6,965 bases of DNA from an uncultured Candidatus Saccharibacteria bacterium (GTDB lineage Bacteria > Patescibacteria > Saccharimonadia > Saccharimonadales > CAMLKC01), in the NCBI GenBank assembly GCA_946480595.1, contig CAMLKC010000052.1, positions 1 to 6,965 on the forward strand, read 5' to 3'. Both the position numbers and the translations under genes were made by a program. Below, one piece after another: positions 1-6,119 of the stretch. The notes under the pieces are model-generated. The model was given only the letters and a program-made list of their open reading frames with translations, was not told where the DNA came from and did not search any database. Positions within the stretch are counted from its first letter, which is position 1. Each line of letters opens with the position of its first letter.

Positions 1-353
1 AAAATAGTACCAGCACCAATGGCGGCAATTCCACTGCTCGATGTGCCTGGGTTAAATATGCGCCATGCAATGAAAGCGACAACCGTCACGAGCGCTACTC
101 GCACAATGGCGACAGTAACACTAAGATATGTTTCTACCTGACGCAGCCGGATAAGCCGGTCTTCGTCAGACTCTTTGTCGGAGTGGACGGCGACTACCTG
201 GGCAACCCGTATGATAGCCTTGGCGATAAAATGACTCAGCCAATATGCGATGAGAATTGACGCAATAAGGATGAGGACAGAGCGGAAAGCGTTCGGTTTT
301 TCGAGGAAATGCGTGACATCGGTGACGGTTTGATTGACTATATCATTCTGCAT
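1..353 (-). CDS. MscS-family mechanosensitive ion channel, N-terminal part (cut by window start)
   Basis: Reading the minus strand from ATG at 353 gives 117 complete codons with no stop before the window edge. The protein begins MQNDIVNQTVTDV. A hydrophobic helix lies at about residues 25-47 and a second at about 78-99. Between them is a charged loop (HSDKESDEDRLIRLRQVETYL), then a Gly/Ala-rich stretch (GIAAIGAGTI, 108-117). That order, especially the 'RxRQVETxLSVTVAIVR' linker before a helix and a Gly/Ala-rich segment at the expected place of pore helix TM3, is typical of small MscS channels. These open under membrane tension and release solutes on hypo-osmotic shock. The soluble beta and alpha/beta domains would lie outside the window. 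The start is well fixed, because an in-frame TAA sits four codons upstream (365-363). The gene is divergent from the oxidoreductase and lacks a Shine-Dalgarno. Family fairly sure; subtype not. Confidence 0.8.
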   Translation of the reverse strand, partial: MQNDIVNQTVTDVTHFLEKPNAFRSVLILIASILIAYWLSHFIAKAIIRVAQVVAVHSDKESDEDRLIRLRQVETYLSVTVAIVRVALVTVVAFIAWRIFNPGTSSSGIAAIGAGTI

Positions 354-359
354 GGTTCT

Positions 360-365
360 ATTTTA
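360..365 (-). promoter_or_regulatory. Putative -10 element of the MscS-like gene, leaderless type
   Basis: On the minus strand the hexamer TAAAAT (5 of 6 matches to TATAAT) ends 6 nt before the ATG at 353. Transcription would then start at or within a base or two of the start codon. No Shine-Dalgarno lies between them. No convincing -35 is found 16-18 nt upstream (best hexamer TATCCT). A leaderless mRNA is inferred from position only. Confidence 0.4.
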
Positions 366-392
366 CCCGCCATAGCTCAAAAAGGATATACT

Positions 393-420
393 TTGCCGGG
401 CTGGTTATTTTTGCTACCAT
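393..420 (+). promoter_or_regulatory. Putative promoter of the oxidoreductase gene, leaderless type
   Basis: TTGCCG (393-398) and TACCAT (415-420) are separated by 16 nt, and each matches its consensus at 4 of 6 positions. The -10 ends 7 nt before ATG 428, so the transcript would start at or next to the start codon. No purine-rich Shine-Dalgarno precedes the ATG. An alternative -10, TATACT at 387-392 (5 of 6), would give a leader of about 30 nt but has no good -35. Confidence 0.4.
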
Positions 421-427
421 AAGCTCT

Positions 428-1603
428 ATGCATACAGTAATTGTTGGTGGTGGATTTGCCGGAGTGAAAGCGGCACTGGAGTTAAGTAAAGCGCAGCTTG
501 GCAAGATTACTTTTATATCCGATGTACCCCATTTTCTTCACCATGCCACGCTTTATCAGATGGCAGCCGGAAAAAGCGTTGATGTGTCGGCTATTAGCCT
601 TGAAGATATTTTTGCGACACATCACGACGTGTCGATTCTTCAAGATAAAATGACGTCGGTTGATTTTACGCGCAAGCTAGTGGTATGCGAGAAAGAGACT
701 ATTCCGTACGATGCGCTTATTATCGCTATAGGGTCAGTGGCAAACTATTTTGGGACGGCTGACGGGAAAAAGCACAGTCACGGCATGTCGATGCTTGACC
801 AGGCACGTCACTTTAAGCGTCGTATTCATGATGATGCCGCCTCTGACCGCCACGCCGCCGATACGTACGCAATTATTGGCGGTGGGTTAACTGGAGTGGA
901 ATTAGCTGGCGCGCTCGGCACCTACCTGGTTGATGTTGCTCGTTCTCATAAGGCCGCTCCTGAAAAGTCGGCCGTTACTATGGTCGAGAAGGCAGACCGT
1001 CTGCTCACCCACGAATCAAAAACGGCGGGTAAAAAAGTACTTGCCCGCCTGCGCTCGCTGGGCGTCAAGGTGCAAACTGGCCATGCTATGCAGATGCTGG
1101 CAAAAGATTTTGTAACGGTTGGCAAGAAAAAAGTTCCCACCCGGAACGTCGTATGGGCAACCGGGTCGCACGGCAACCCGTACTTTGCTAAGCAGCCGCA
1201 CGATTTTGGGCTCAGCGAAGACGGCCGGGTTATCGTCAACCACTTTTTAGAAGTGCACGACGACGCGTATGTTATTGGCGACAACGCGGCGACACCTTAT
1301 TCCGGACATGCCCAGACGGCAATCGATCAAGGTACTTTTGTTGCGCGGCACCTGAAAAGAAAAGCGCTCGGCAAAACGTTAAAATTTTACCGCCCAAAAC
1401 CCATTATGTTAAGTATCCCCGTAGGTAAAAAATGGGCGTATGTGGAAAAACACGGCATTTACGCGGCTGGAAAAACAGGTTATTTCATCCATCGTTTGGT
1501 TGAGCTGCAACGGCTCAAGGCACTTCTTCCCCGTACGCAGGCAATGGGTGTTTGGCGAGCTTTGCATGATGGCAGTCACGACTGTGAACTTTGCAATGTG
1601 TAA
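428..1603 (+). CDS. NDH-2-like FAD-dependent NAD(P)H oxidoreductase
   Basis: This 391-residue protein has the two-dinucleotide-fold layout of pyridine nucleotide-disulfide oxidoreductases. It shows an FAD-binding GGGFAG at 7-12 directly after the start, an NAD(P)H-binding GGGLTG at 151-156 followed by VELAG, a WATG at 243-246, and the second FAD motif YVIGDNA at 281-287. The overall pattern and length fit type II NADH dehydrogenase (NDH-2), a monotopic membrane-surface enzyme passing electrons from NADH to quinone without pumping protons. HAQTAIDQG (294-302) sits where NDH-2 has its quinone-site AQxAxQ motif, with Asp300 at the second Gln. The last 40 residues could form the surface-binding helix. 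An odd feature is the CxxC at 386-389, two residues from the end. No active-site disulfide CxxxxC is present near the N-terminus, so it is not a classical disulfide reductase. The start is chosen because the first strand of the FAD fold begins at residue 3. It appears to be a single-gene unit. A soluble NAD(P)H oxidase or ferredoxin-type reductase remains possible. Confidence 0.8.
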   Translation: MHTVIVGGGFAGVKAALELSKAQLGKITFISDVPHFLHHATLYQMAAGKSVDVSAISLEDIFATHHDVSILQDKMTSVDFTRKLVVCEKETIPYDALIIAIGSVANYFGTADGKKHSHGMSMLDQARHFKRRIHDDAASDRHAADTYAIIGGGLTGVELAGALGTYLVDVARSHKAAPEKSAVTMVEKADRLLTHESKTAGKKVLARLRSLGVKVQTGHAMQMLAKDFVTVGKKKVPTRNVVWATGSHGNPYFAKQPHDFGLSEDGRVIVNHFLEVHDDAYVIGDNAATPYSGHAQTAIDQGTFVARHLKRKALGKTLKFYRPKPIMLSIPVGKKWAYVEKHGIYAAGKTGYFIHRLVELQRLKALLPRTQAMGVWRALHDGSHDCELCNV

Positions 1604-1627
1604 TATTTAACAAATGCCGCTCAGCTG

Positions 1628-1656
1628 TTGCAAAAGCATAAGCGCAGATCTATAAT
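1628..1656 (+). promoter_or_regulatory. Strong sigma70-type promoter of the glucan operon
   Basis: TTGCAA (1628-1633) and a perfect TATAAT (1651-1656) are separated by the optimal 17 nt. It begins 25 nt after the oxidoreductase stop. The predicted start site is near 1663, leaving a leader of about 58 nt before the GT4 start codon. No terminator-like hairpin with a T-run separates it from the upstream gene, so some read-through is possible. Confidence 0.8.
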
Positions 1657-1678
1657 TAGGGCAACTAACGCAGGTTAA

Positions 1679-1724
1679 GAAAAGGAGCGTCGGACAACGT
1701 ATTAGTCCGTACATGGTAGGATGA
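1679..1724 (+). promoter_or_regulatory. Leader element: distant Shine-Dalgarno, bypass hairpin and three-codon ORF before the GT4 gene
   Basis: A strong Shine-Dalgarno, AAAGGAG (1681-1687), lies 33 nt upstream of the GT4 ATG, too far for direct use. Between them CGGAC (1691-1695) can pair with GTCCG (1705-1709) around a 9-nt loop. With this hairpin folded, the Shine-Dalgarno is effectively 6 nt from an ATG at 1713 and about 14 nt from the GT4 ATG at 1721. The ATG at 1713 opens a minimal reading frame (ATG GTA GGA TGA) whose stop overlaps the GT4 start as ATGA. A hairpin bypass, or translation of the mini-ORF followed by re-initiation, would both explain the arrangement. The stem is short and the role is inferred. 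Confidence 0.4.
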
Positions 1725-2944
1725 AGATATTGATGCTCGGGTGGGAGCTCCCTCCGCACAACAGTGGTGGACTAGGCGTGGCATGTTATCACATGGCAAA
1801 GGCTCTTGCCCTGCAAGGTATGTCGATCGATTTCGTCGTGCCTTACGAAGCGCATCATCCTGACACTGACTTTATGAGCATTCATGCTGCCACTAAGCTA
1901 GGGCCACTTGAGCGCTATGGGCTTATGGGAGCGTACGACAGCAAGTATCTTCGCCAGCTCGGACTCGACGAAGTTGACGGTCACGACCTTAAAGACATGC
2001 GCGGCGTTCAGAAGCGCTATGTAAAATTTGTCGAGCAATTAGTAGAAAAACAAACTCCCGACACTATTCACGCTCATGACTGGCTGACGATGGAAGCGGG
2101 TATGCGAGCTAAGGAGCTTACCGGCGCTCCCTTGATTGTTCACGTTCATGCGACGGAGTTCGACCGCTCAGGTTCTGAACGGGGCAACCCGCTCGTTCAC
2201 GAAATCGAATACCAGGGCTTAATGATGGCTGACCGTATTATTGCCGTCAGTCAGGTGACCAAAAATATCATTGTGCAAAAATATCACATCCCCGCCGATA
2301 AGATCGAGGTGATTTACAATGCGATCGACGTCGCATCTCTTGGTAGCTATGACTACGACCGCCGCACTTACAAATATCTCGAGCTGCTAAAAGAAGAAGG
2401 CTATACGGTCGTTTCAACCGTTACCCGCTTTACGGTTCAAAAAGGGTTAACTCACTTTGTAAAGGCTGCTGCACGGGCGTCAGAAAAACACGACCGCCTG
2501 GTGTTCCTGCTAGCTGGTGACGGCGAGCAGCGCAACGAGCTTATCGACCTAGCGGCCGATTTGGGTATTGCCGACAAAGTGTTCTTTACGGGTTTTGTAC
2601 GCGGCAAACAGTGGCGCGACGCTTATAATGTGGCAGACATCTTTGTGATGAGCTCTGTCAGTGAGCCGTTTGGCCTGACCGCGCTTGAGGCTGCCCACCA
2701 TAATTCTGCCCTGATTGTCACTAAACAATCGGGCGTAGGTGAAGTGCTGCATAATATTTTTCGATATGATTTTTGGGATATCGACGTGCTCGCCGATCAG
2801 ATTGTTGGCATCGCGACGTCTTCTTCCCTCTCCCGCGAGCTTCGTGAGAACGTGAAGCACGAATATGCCAAGCTTTCGTGGCACGACGTTGCCCGGCAAT
2901 GTGTCGAGCTGTACGGTCACACAGAAAGCAAGGTGGTTGCATGA
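1721..2944 (+). CDS. GT4-family glycosyltransferase, glycogen-synthase-like
   Basis: This is a complete 407-residue GT-B glycosyltransferase. It opens with MKILMLGWELPPHNSGGLGV; the GGLG at 16-19 is the nucleotide-sugar loop of glycogen/starch synthase-like enzymes. Then come HAHDW (117-121), HVHATEFDR (141-149), VIYNAID (197-203), TRFTVQKG (235-242, phosphate-binding Arg236 and Lys241), and the EX7E motif with Glu315 and Glu323 (SEPFGLTALEAA). The family would add glucosyl units from a nucleotide sugar to an alpha-glucan in the cytoplasm; donor and acceptor are inferred from context. It is first in a tight operon with GH57 and GH15 genes. I recall the same GT-GH57 pairing next to a debranching enzyme in Bacteroides glycogen clusters. 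The start is certain: an in-frame TAG lies at 1703-1705. The TGA stop overlaps the next ATG by 4 nt. A transferase for another glucan or a glycoconjugate is possible. Confidence 0.85.
   Translation: MKILMLGWELPPHNSGGLGVACYHMAKALALQGMSIDFVVPYEAHHPDTDFMSIHAATKLGPLERYGLMGAYDSKYLRQLGLDEVDGHDLKDMRGVQKRYVKFVEQLVEKQTPDTIHAHDWLTMEAGMRAKELTGAPLIVHVHATEFDRSGSERGNPLVHEIEYQGLMMADRIIAVSQVTKNIIVQKYHIPADKIEVIYNAIDVASLGSYDYDRRTYKYLELLKEEGYTVVSTVTRFTVQKGLTHFVKAAARASEKHDRLVFLLAGDGEQRNELIDLAADLGIADKVFFTGFVRGKQWRDAYNVADIFVMSSVSEPFGLTALEAAHHNSALIVTKQSGVGEVLHNIFRYDFWDIDVLADQIVGIATSSSLSRELRENVKHEYAKLSWHDVARQCVELYGHTESKVVA
2930..2936 (+). promoter_or_regulatory. Ribosome binding site fixing the GH57 start
   Basis: AAGGTGG, one mismatch from AAGGAGG, lies inside the GT4 coding end, 4 nt before ATG 2941. 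It supports this start over the in-frame ATG at 2878, whose extra 21 residues (MARRCPAMCRAVRSH and on) look like shadow translation of the GT4 C-terminus and lack family character. The ATGA overlap implies translational coupling. Confidence 0.65.
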
Positions 2945-4176
2945 GCAAACGCGGTATCGTCCTGTACCTTCATGTCCACCAGCCACTTCGCGTGCGTAAG
3001 TATACCGTGTTTGATACGGCTGAAAAACACAATTACTTTGACGAACATGACGACAGCGACCGTAATAATGCAAAAATCATGCACAAGGTGGCTGAAAAAT
3101 CCTACCGTCCTATGAATGCGCTGCTTGAAAAGCTGCTCAAGACGCACCCCGAATTCAAAGTTTCCCTCAGTATTACTGGCACCTTTATGGAGCAGGCCGA
3201 AAAATGGACACCCGATGTCCTGGAGAGTTTCAAGCGGCTGGTTGCTACTGGTCGTGTAGAGATCGTTTCTGAAACTTACTACCACAGCCTTGCGTTCTTC
3301 TATAGCCTTGAAGAATTTGAACGGCAGGTAGAAATGCATCGTAGCAAAGTACGCGAACTCTTTGGCGTTGAGACCAGTGTTTTTAGGAACACGGAGCTTT
3401 CATACAACAACAGCTTGGCGAAGTGGGCTGATAATTACGGCTTTAAGGGGATTTTGGCCGAAGGCTGGGATCCTATCCTTGGCTGGCGCAGTCCGAACTT
3501 CGTCTATAAGCCTGTGGGCACTGAGAATATCGCTTTGCTGCTCAAAAACTACAAGCTTAGTGACGACCTCGCCTTTCGGTTCAGCAATAAAGCCTGGGAG
3601 CAGTGGCCGCTTAATGCTGATACCTACAGTGAATGGACGAACGCTTCAATCACGGACAAGTCCATTATTAACCTGTTTATGGACTACGAAACATTCGGCG
3701 AACACCAGTGGCATGACACAGGTATTTTCGAGTTCTTTGAACGCTTTGTTTCTAATTGGTTGTCAAACCCGGCCAATACTTTTTACACGACTAGCGAAGC
3801 AATCGATACACACCAGCCCGCCGGTGAAATCGACATGCCGCATACGGTGACGTGGGCTGATGCTGAGCGTGACCTCACGGCATGGCTTGGTAATAGCATG
3901 CAGCGTGAAGCGCTCCGTCACTTGTATGCCCTTGAAGACGATATTCTGCGGAGCGGCGACGTGCAGCTGATTGGCGACTGGCGCAAATTGCAAACTTCTG
4001 ACCACGTGTACTATATGTGTACCAAATGGTTTACCGACGGTGATGTGCACGCCTACTTTAGTCCGTACGAATCTCCTTACGACGCCTTTTTGTATTTCAT
4101 GAATGCGCTCCGGGATGTTCGTTACCGCTTGATGGAGAACCAACGTATTCGCGGAGGGAGTTTTTTAGATGGCTAG
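2941..4176 (+). CDS. GH57 alpha-amylase-like glucanase
   Basis: This 411-residue protein carries the GH57 signature regions in order. They are HVHQP (11-15, region 1), SITGTFMEQ (77-85), FRNTELSYN (148-156) with the likely nucleophile Glu152, LFMDYETFGEHQ (245-256) with the likely acid/base Asp248, and TAWLGNSMQREA (313-324). GH57 enzymes are retaining alpha-glucan hydrolases, branching enzymes or 4-alpha-glucanotransferases on a seven-stranded barrel. The AWLGNxMQ ending and the length match the roughly 400-residue alpha-amylase-like group rather than the longer branching enzymes. GWRSPNFVY and LKNYKLSDDLAFRFSN resemble the Bacteroides GH57 encoded beside a glycogen-synthase-like GT. There is no signal peptide, so it probably trims or rearranges intracellular glucan. 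The ATG at 2941 puts the first strand immediately before HVHQP. It overlaps the GT4 gene by 4 nt and the GH15 gene by 8 nt. Exact reaction (hydrolysis or transfer) cannot be read from sequence. Confidence 0.88.
   Translation: MSKRGIVLYLHVHQPLRVRKYTVFDTAEKHNYFDEHDDSDRNNAKIMHKVAEKSYRPMNALLEKLLKTHPEFKVSLSITGTFMEQAEKWTPDVLESFKRLVATGRVEIVSETYYHSLAFFYSLEEFERQVEMHRSKVRELFGVETSVFRNTELSYNNSLAKWADNYGFKGILAEGWDPILGWRSPNFVYKPVGTENIALLLKNYKLSDDLAFRFSNKAWEQWPLNADTYSEWTNASITDKSIINLFMDYETFGEHQWHDTGIFEFFERFVSNWLSNPANTFYTTSEAIDTHQPAGEIDMPHTVTWADAERDLTAWLGNSMQREALRHLYALEDDILRSGDVQLIGDWRKLQTSDHVYYMCTKWFTDGDVHAYFSPYESPYDAFLYFMNALRDVRYRLMENQRIRGGSFLDG
4153..4160 (+). promoter_or_regulatory. Ribosome binding site of the GH15 gene
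   Basis: GGAGGGAG lies within the end of the GH57 gene, 8 nt before ATG 4169. The intervening bases are mostly T (TTTTTTAG), so the site should be unstructured. It fixes the GH15 start, although that start falls before the GH57 stop at 4174-4176. Confidence 0.75.
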
Positions 4177-6118
4177 ACCACTCGTCTTAAGTAACGGAGA
4201 GCTCCATGTCGGTATTAATAAGTTCGGCTTGGTGCACGACTTTTATTTCCCGTATGTTGGCCTGGAAAACCACGCTGCGGGTAAATCGCTGCGTCACCGT
4301 GTTGGCATATGGGTGGACGGAAAGATAAGTTGGCTGGATGATCTTGGCGCCTGGGAATTCTCATTCCGTTATTTTCACCGTGCACTTATTGGCCATACGA
4401 CGGCCAGGAACGACGAACTGGGTATTCTTCTTGAATTCGACGACGTCGTCGATGCGAATGTCAGCGCGTTTATGCGCAATGTTCATGTGATCAACATGCG
4501 CGACCATGCACGCGACGTCAGGTTGTTTATGCACCAGGCATTTGATATCGGTGACGCCCAAAGCAATACCGATACTGCTCAATATCTGCCGGATAATCAC
4601 GGCATTCTCCACTATAGGGGCCGCAGGGCGTTTATTATCTCGGGTATGACATCCGAAGGCCTGCCGTTCGATCAGCATACAGTGGGGTTATTCGGCATCG
4701 AAGGCCGTGAAGGGACCTATCGTGACGCGGATGACGGCGAGCTGAGCTTCTGCAATGTCGAGCACGGCCGGGTTGACTCGACGCTTCGGTTCAAACTGGA
4801 TATCGACGCGCACAGCTCACGGAGGGTTCATTATTGGATTGCTGCAGGTACCTCGACCCGCGAAGCTCTGTATGTTGACAATCAAATACGTCACGAAGGA
4901 CTGACGAGCCGGATGCACATGACCGCCAACTGGTGGCACGGGTGGCTGCGGCCAACGGTGCACGTGGCAGAGAAGCTTGCTCCCGAATACCGCGAAGACT
5001 TTATTCGCAGCGCAATGATCATCAAGTCACAGATTGATAAGCGAGGGGCTGTTATTGCAAGTACAGATACCGCAGTGTTGAACTACTCGCGCGATGCTTA
5101 CGCCTACTGCTGGCCCCGCGACGGTGCGTACGTCCTATGGCCGCTCATCCGGATGGGCTATGTTGACGAAGCGTATCGGTTCTTTGAGTTTTGTCGACGT
5201 GGGCTGCAGCCGGGTGGCTACCTGATGCACAAATACCGCGCTGACGGCGCCCTCGGAAGCAGTTGGCACCCGTACATTCATGATGGCGGCGAGGTAGCGC
5301 CTCCTATTCAGGAGGATGAAACGGCACTGGTGCTCTTTGTGTTTGGGCAATTCTACCAAATGCATAGTAATCCCCGGCTGCTCAATGAGTTCTATCATAC
5401 GATGGTTGCGCCGATGGCTAATTTCTTGGCGTCATATATCGATAAGACCACCGGCTTGCCGCGGCCGAGCTATGATCTATGGGAAGAGGTATTCCTCACG
5501 AGCACGTACACGACCGCCCTTACTTTCGCGGCGCTTCATGCGGCTGCTGATCTTGCAGATGCGGCACAGGATGCTGACAATGCCGTCAAATGGCGCTCGG
5601 CTGCCGATGACATATCCGTCGCCGCTCACAAGTATCTTTACAATAAAGAGCGGAAGGCTTTTTATAAGGGACTTTCCGTCAAGAACGGTGAAGTGATTTT
5701 CGATGAGACAATCGATGTCTCGAGTGTGTTTGGCGTATTTATGTTCGGCCTCTTCCCGACCGATAGCCAAGAACTTACCGAAGCTGTAGAAACGCTCGTT
5801 CATACTTTCAAACTCGACGATGGAAGAACAGGTCTGCCCCGCTATGAAAACGACCAATACTACCGCGTTGGCGGTGCGGACACGGGAAATACCTGGTTTG
5901 TCACCTCGCTCTGGCTGGCTCAGTACTATATTGAAACCGGCAAAGAAGACAAGGCTAAAGACATCATCGCATGGGTCAATAAAACCTCGATGATGACAAC
6001 GGGCATTATGGCCGAGCAAATTAGCCCATTGGACAATTCTTTCATTTCAGTCGCCCCGCTTACCTGGAGCCATGCCGAGTATCTTGCAACACTTCTCGAT
6101 ACAATAACGGAGAAATAA
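4169..6118 (+). CDS. GH15 glucoamylase-like glucan hydrolase
   Basis: This 649-residue protein has the two-domain plan of prokaryotic GH15 enzymes. An N-terminal beta-sandwich (about 1-260) opens with a characteristic NGELHVGINKFGLVHDFYFP and YVGLENH. A catalytic (alpha/alpha)6 barrel follows (about 270-649). Barrel motifs are YAYCWPRDGAYVLWP (311-325, substrate-binding Arg-Asp), QEDETALVLF (381-390), YDLWEEVF (435-442) with likely general acid Glu439, MAEQIS (614-619) with likely general base Glu616, and PLTWSHAEYLA (630-640). Members release glucose, or sometimes trehalose or isomaltose units, from non-reducing ends with inversion. There is no signal peptide, which fits recycling of a cytoplasmic glucan and not the secreted starch digestion familiar from fungal glucoamylases. 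It starts 8 nt inside the GH57 gene behind a strong Shine-Dalgarno, and its stop is 1 nt before the next start. Family very sure; substrate (maltodextrin, glycogen or trehalose) is inferred. Confidence 0.92.
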   Translation: MARPLVLSNGELHVGINKFGLVHDFYFPYVGLENHAAGKSLRHRVGIWVDGKISWLDDLGAWEFSFRYFHRALIGHTTARNDELGILLEFDDVVDANVSAFMRNVHVINMRDHARDVRLFMHQAFDIGDAQSNTDTAQYLPDNHGILHYRGRRAFIISGMTSEGLPFDQHTVGLFGIEGREGTYRDADDGELSFCNVEHGRVDSTLRFKLDIDAHSSRRVHYWIAAGTSTREALYVDNQIRHEGLTSRMHMTANWWHGWLRPTVHVAEKLAPEYREDFIRSAMIIKSQIDKRGAVIASTDTAVLNYSRDAYAYCWPRDGAYVLWPLIRMGYVDEAYRFFEFCRRGLQPGGYLMHKYRADGALGSSWHPYIHDGGEVAPPIQEDETALVLFVFGQFYQMHSNPRLLNEFYHTMVAPMANFLASYIDKTTGLPRPSYDLWEEVFLTSTYTTALTFAALHAAADLADAAQDADNAVKWRSAADDISVAAHKYLYNKERKAFYKGLSVKNGEVIFDETIDVSSVFGVFMFGLFPTDSQELTEAVETLVHTFKLDDGRTGLPRYENDQYYRVGGADTGNTWFVTSLWLAQYYIETGKEDKAKDIIAWVNKTSMMTTGIMAEQISPLDNSFISVAPLTWSHAEYLATLLDTITEK

Positions 6119-6119
6119 T

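Noticed and set aside
1571..1583. CAGTC-AC-GACTG inverted repeat near the end of the oxidoreductase gene
   Set aside because: The loop is only 2 nt, there is no following T-run and it lies in coding sequence; not a credible terminator.
1604..1627. Possible terminator after the oxidoreductase gene
   Set aside because: No stable GC stem and no T-run could be found before the next promoter starts at 1628.
1666..1677. TAAC-GCAG-GTTA mini-hairpin in the GT4 leader
   Set aside because: A four-base-pair, AT-rich stem is expected by chance and would be very weak; not called as a regulatory element.
2878..2940. N-terminal extension of the GH57 protein from ATG 2878
   Set aside because: The extra residues are an out-of-frame reading of the GT4 C-terminus; ATG 2941 has a Shine-Dalgarno and matches the usual GH57 N-terminus.
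2549..3073. Open frame of 174 codons on the minus strand across the GT4/GH57 junction
   Set aside because: It runs antisense to conserved GT4 and GH57 motifs and shows no protein-family character.
3362..3850. Open frame of 162 codons on the plus strand inside the GH57 gene
   Set aside because: Shadow frame: the GH57 frame carries all family motifs here, and this one is Ser/Arg/Thr-rich with no motif or ribosome binding site.
5477..6019. Open frame of 180 codons on the minus strand inside the GH15 gene
   Set aside because: Antisense to the conserved GH15 catalytic barrel; no promoter or ribosome binding site and no family resemblance.
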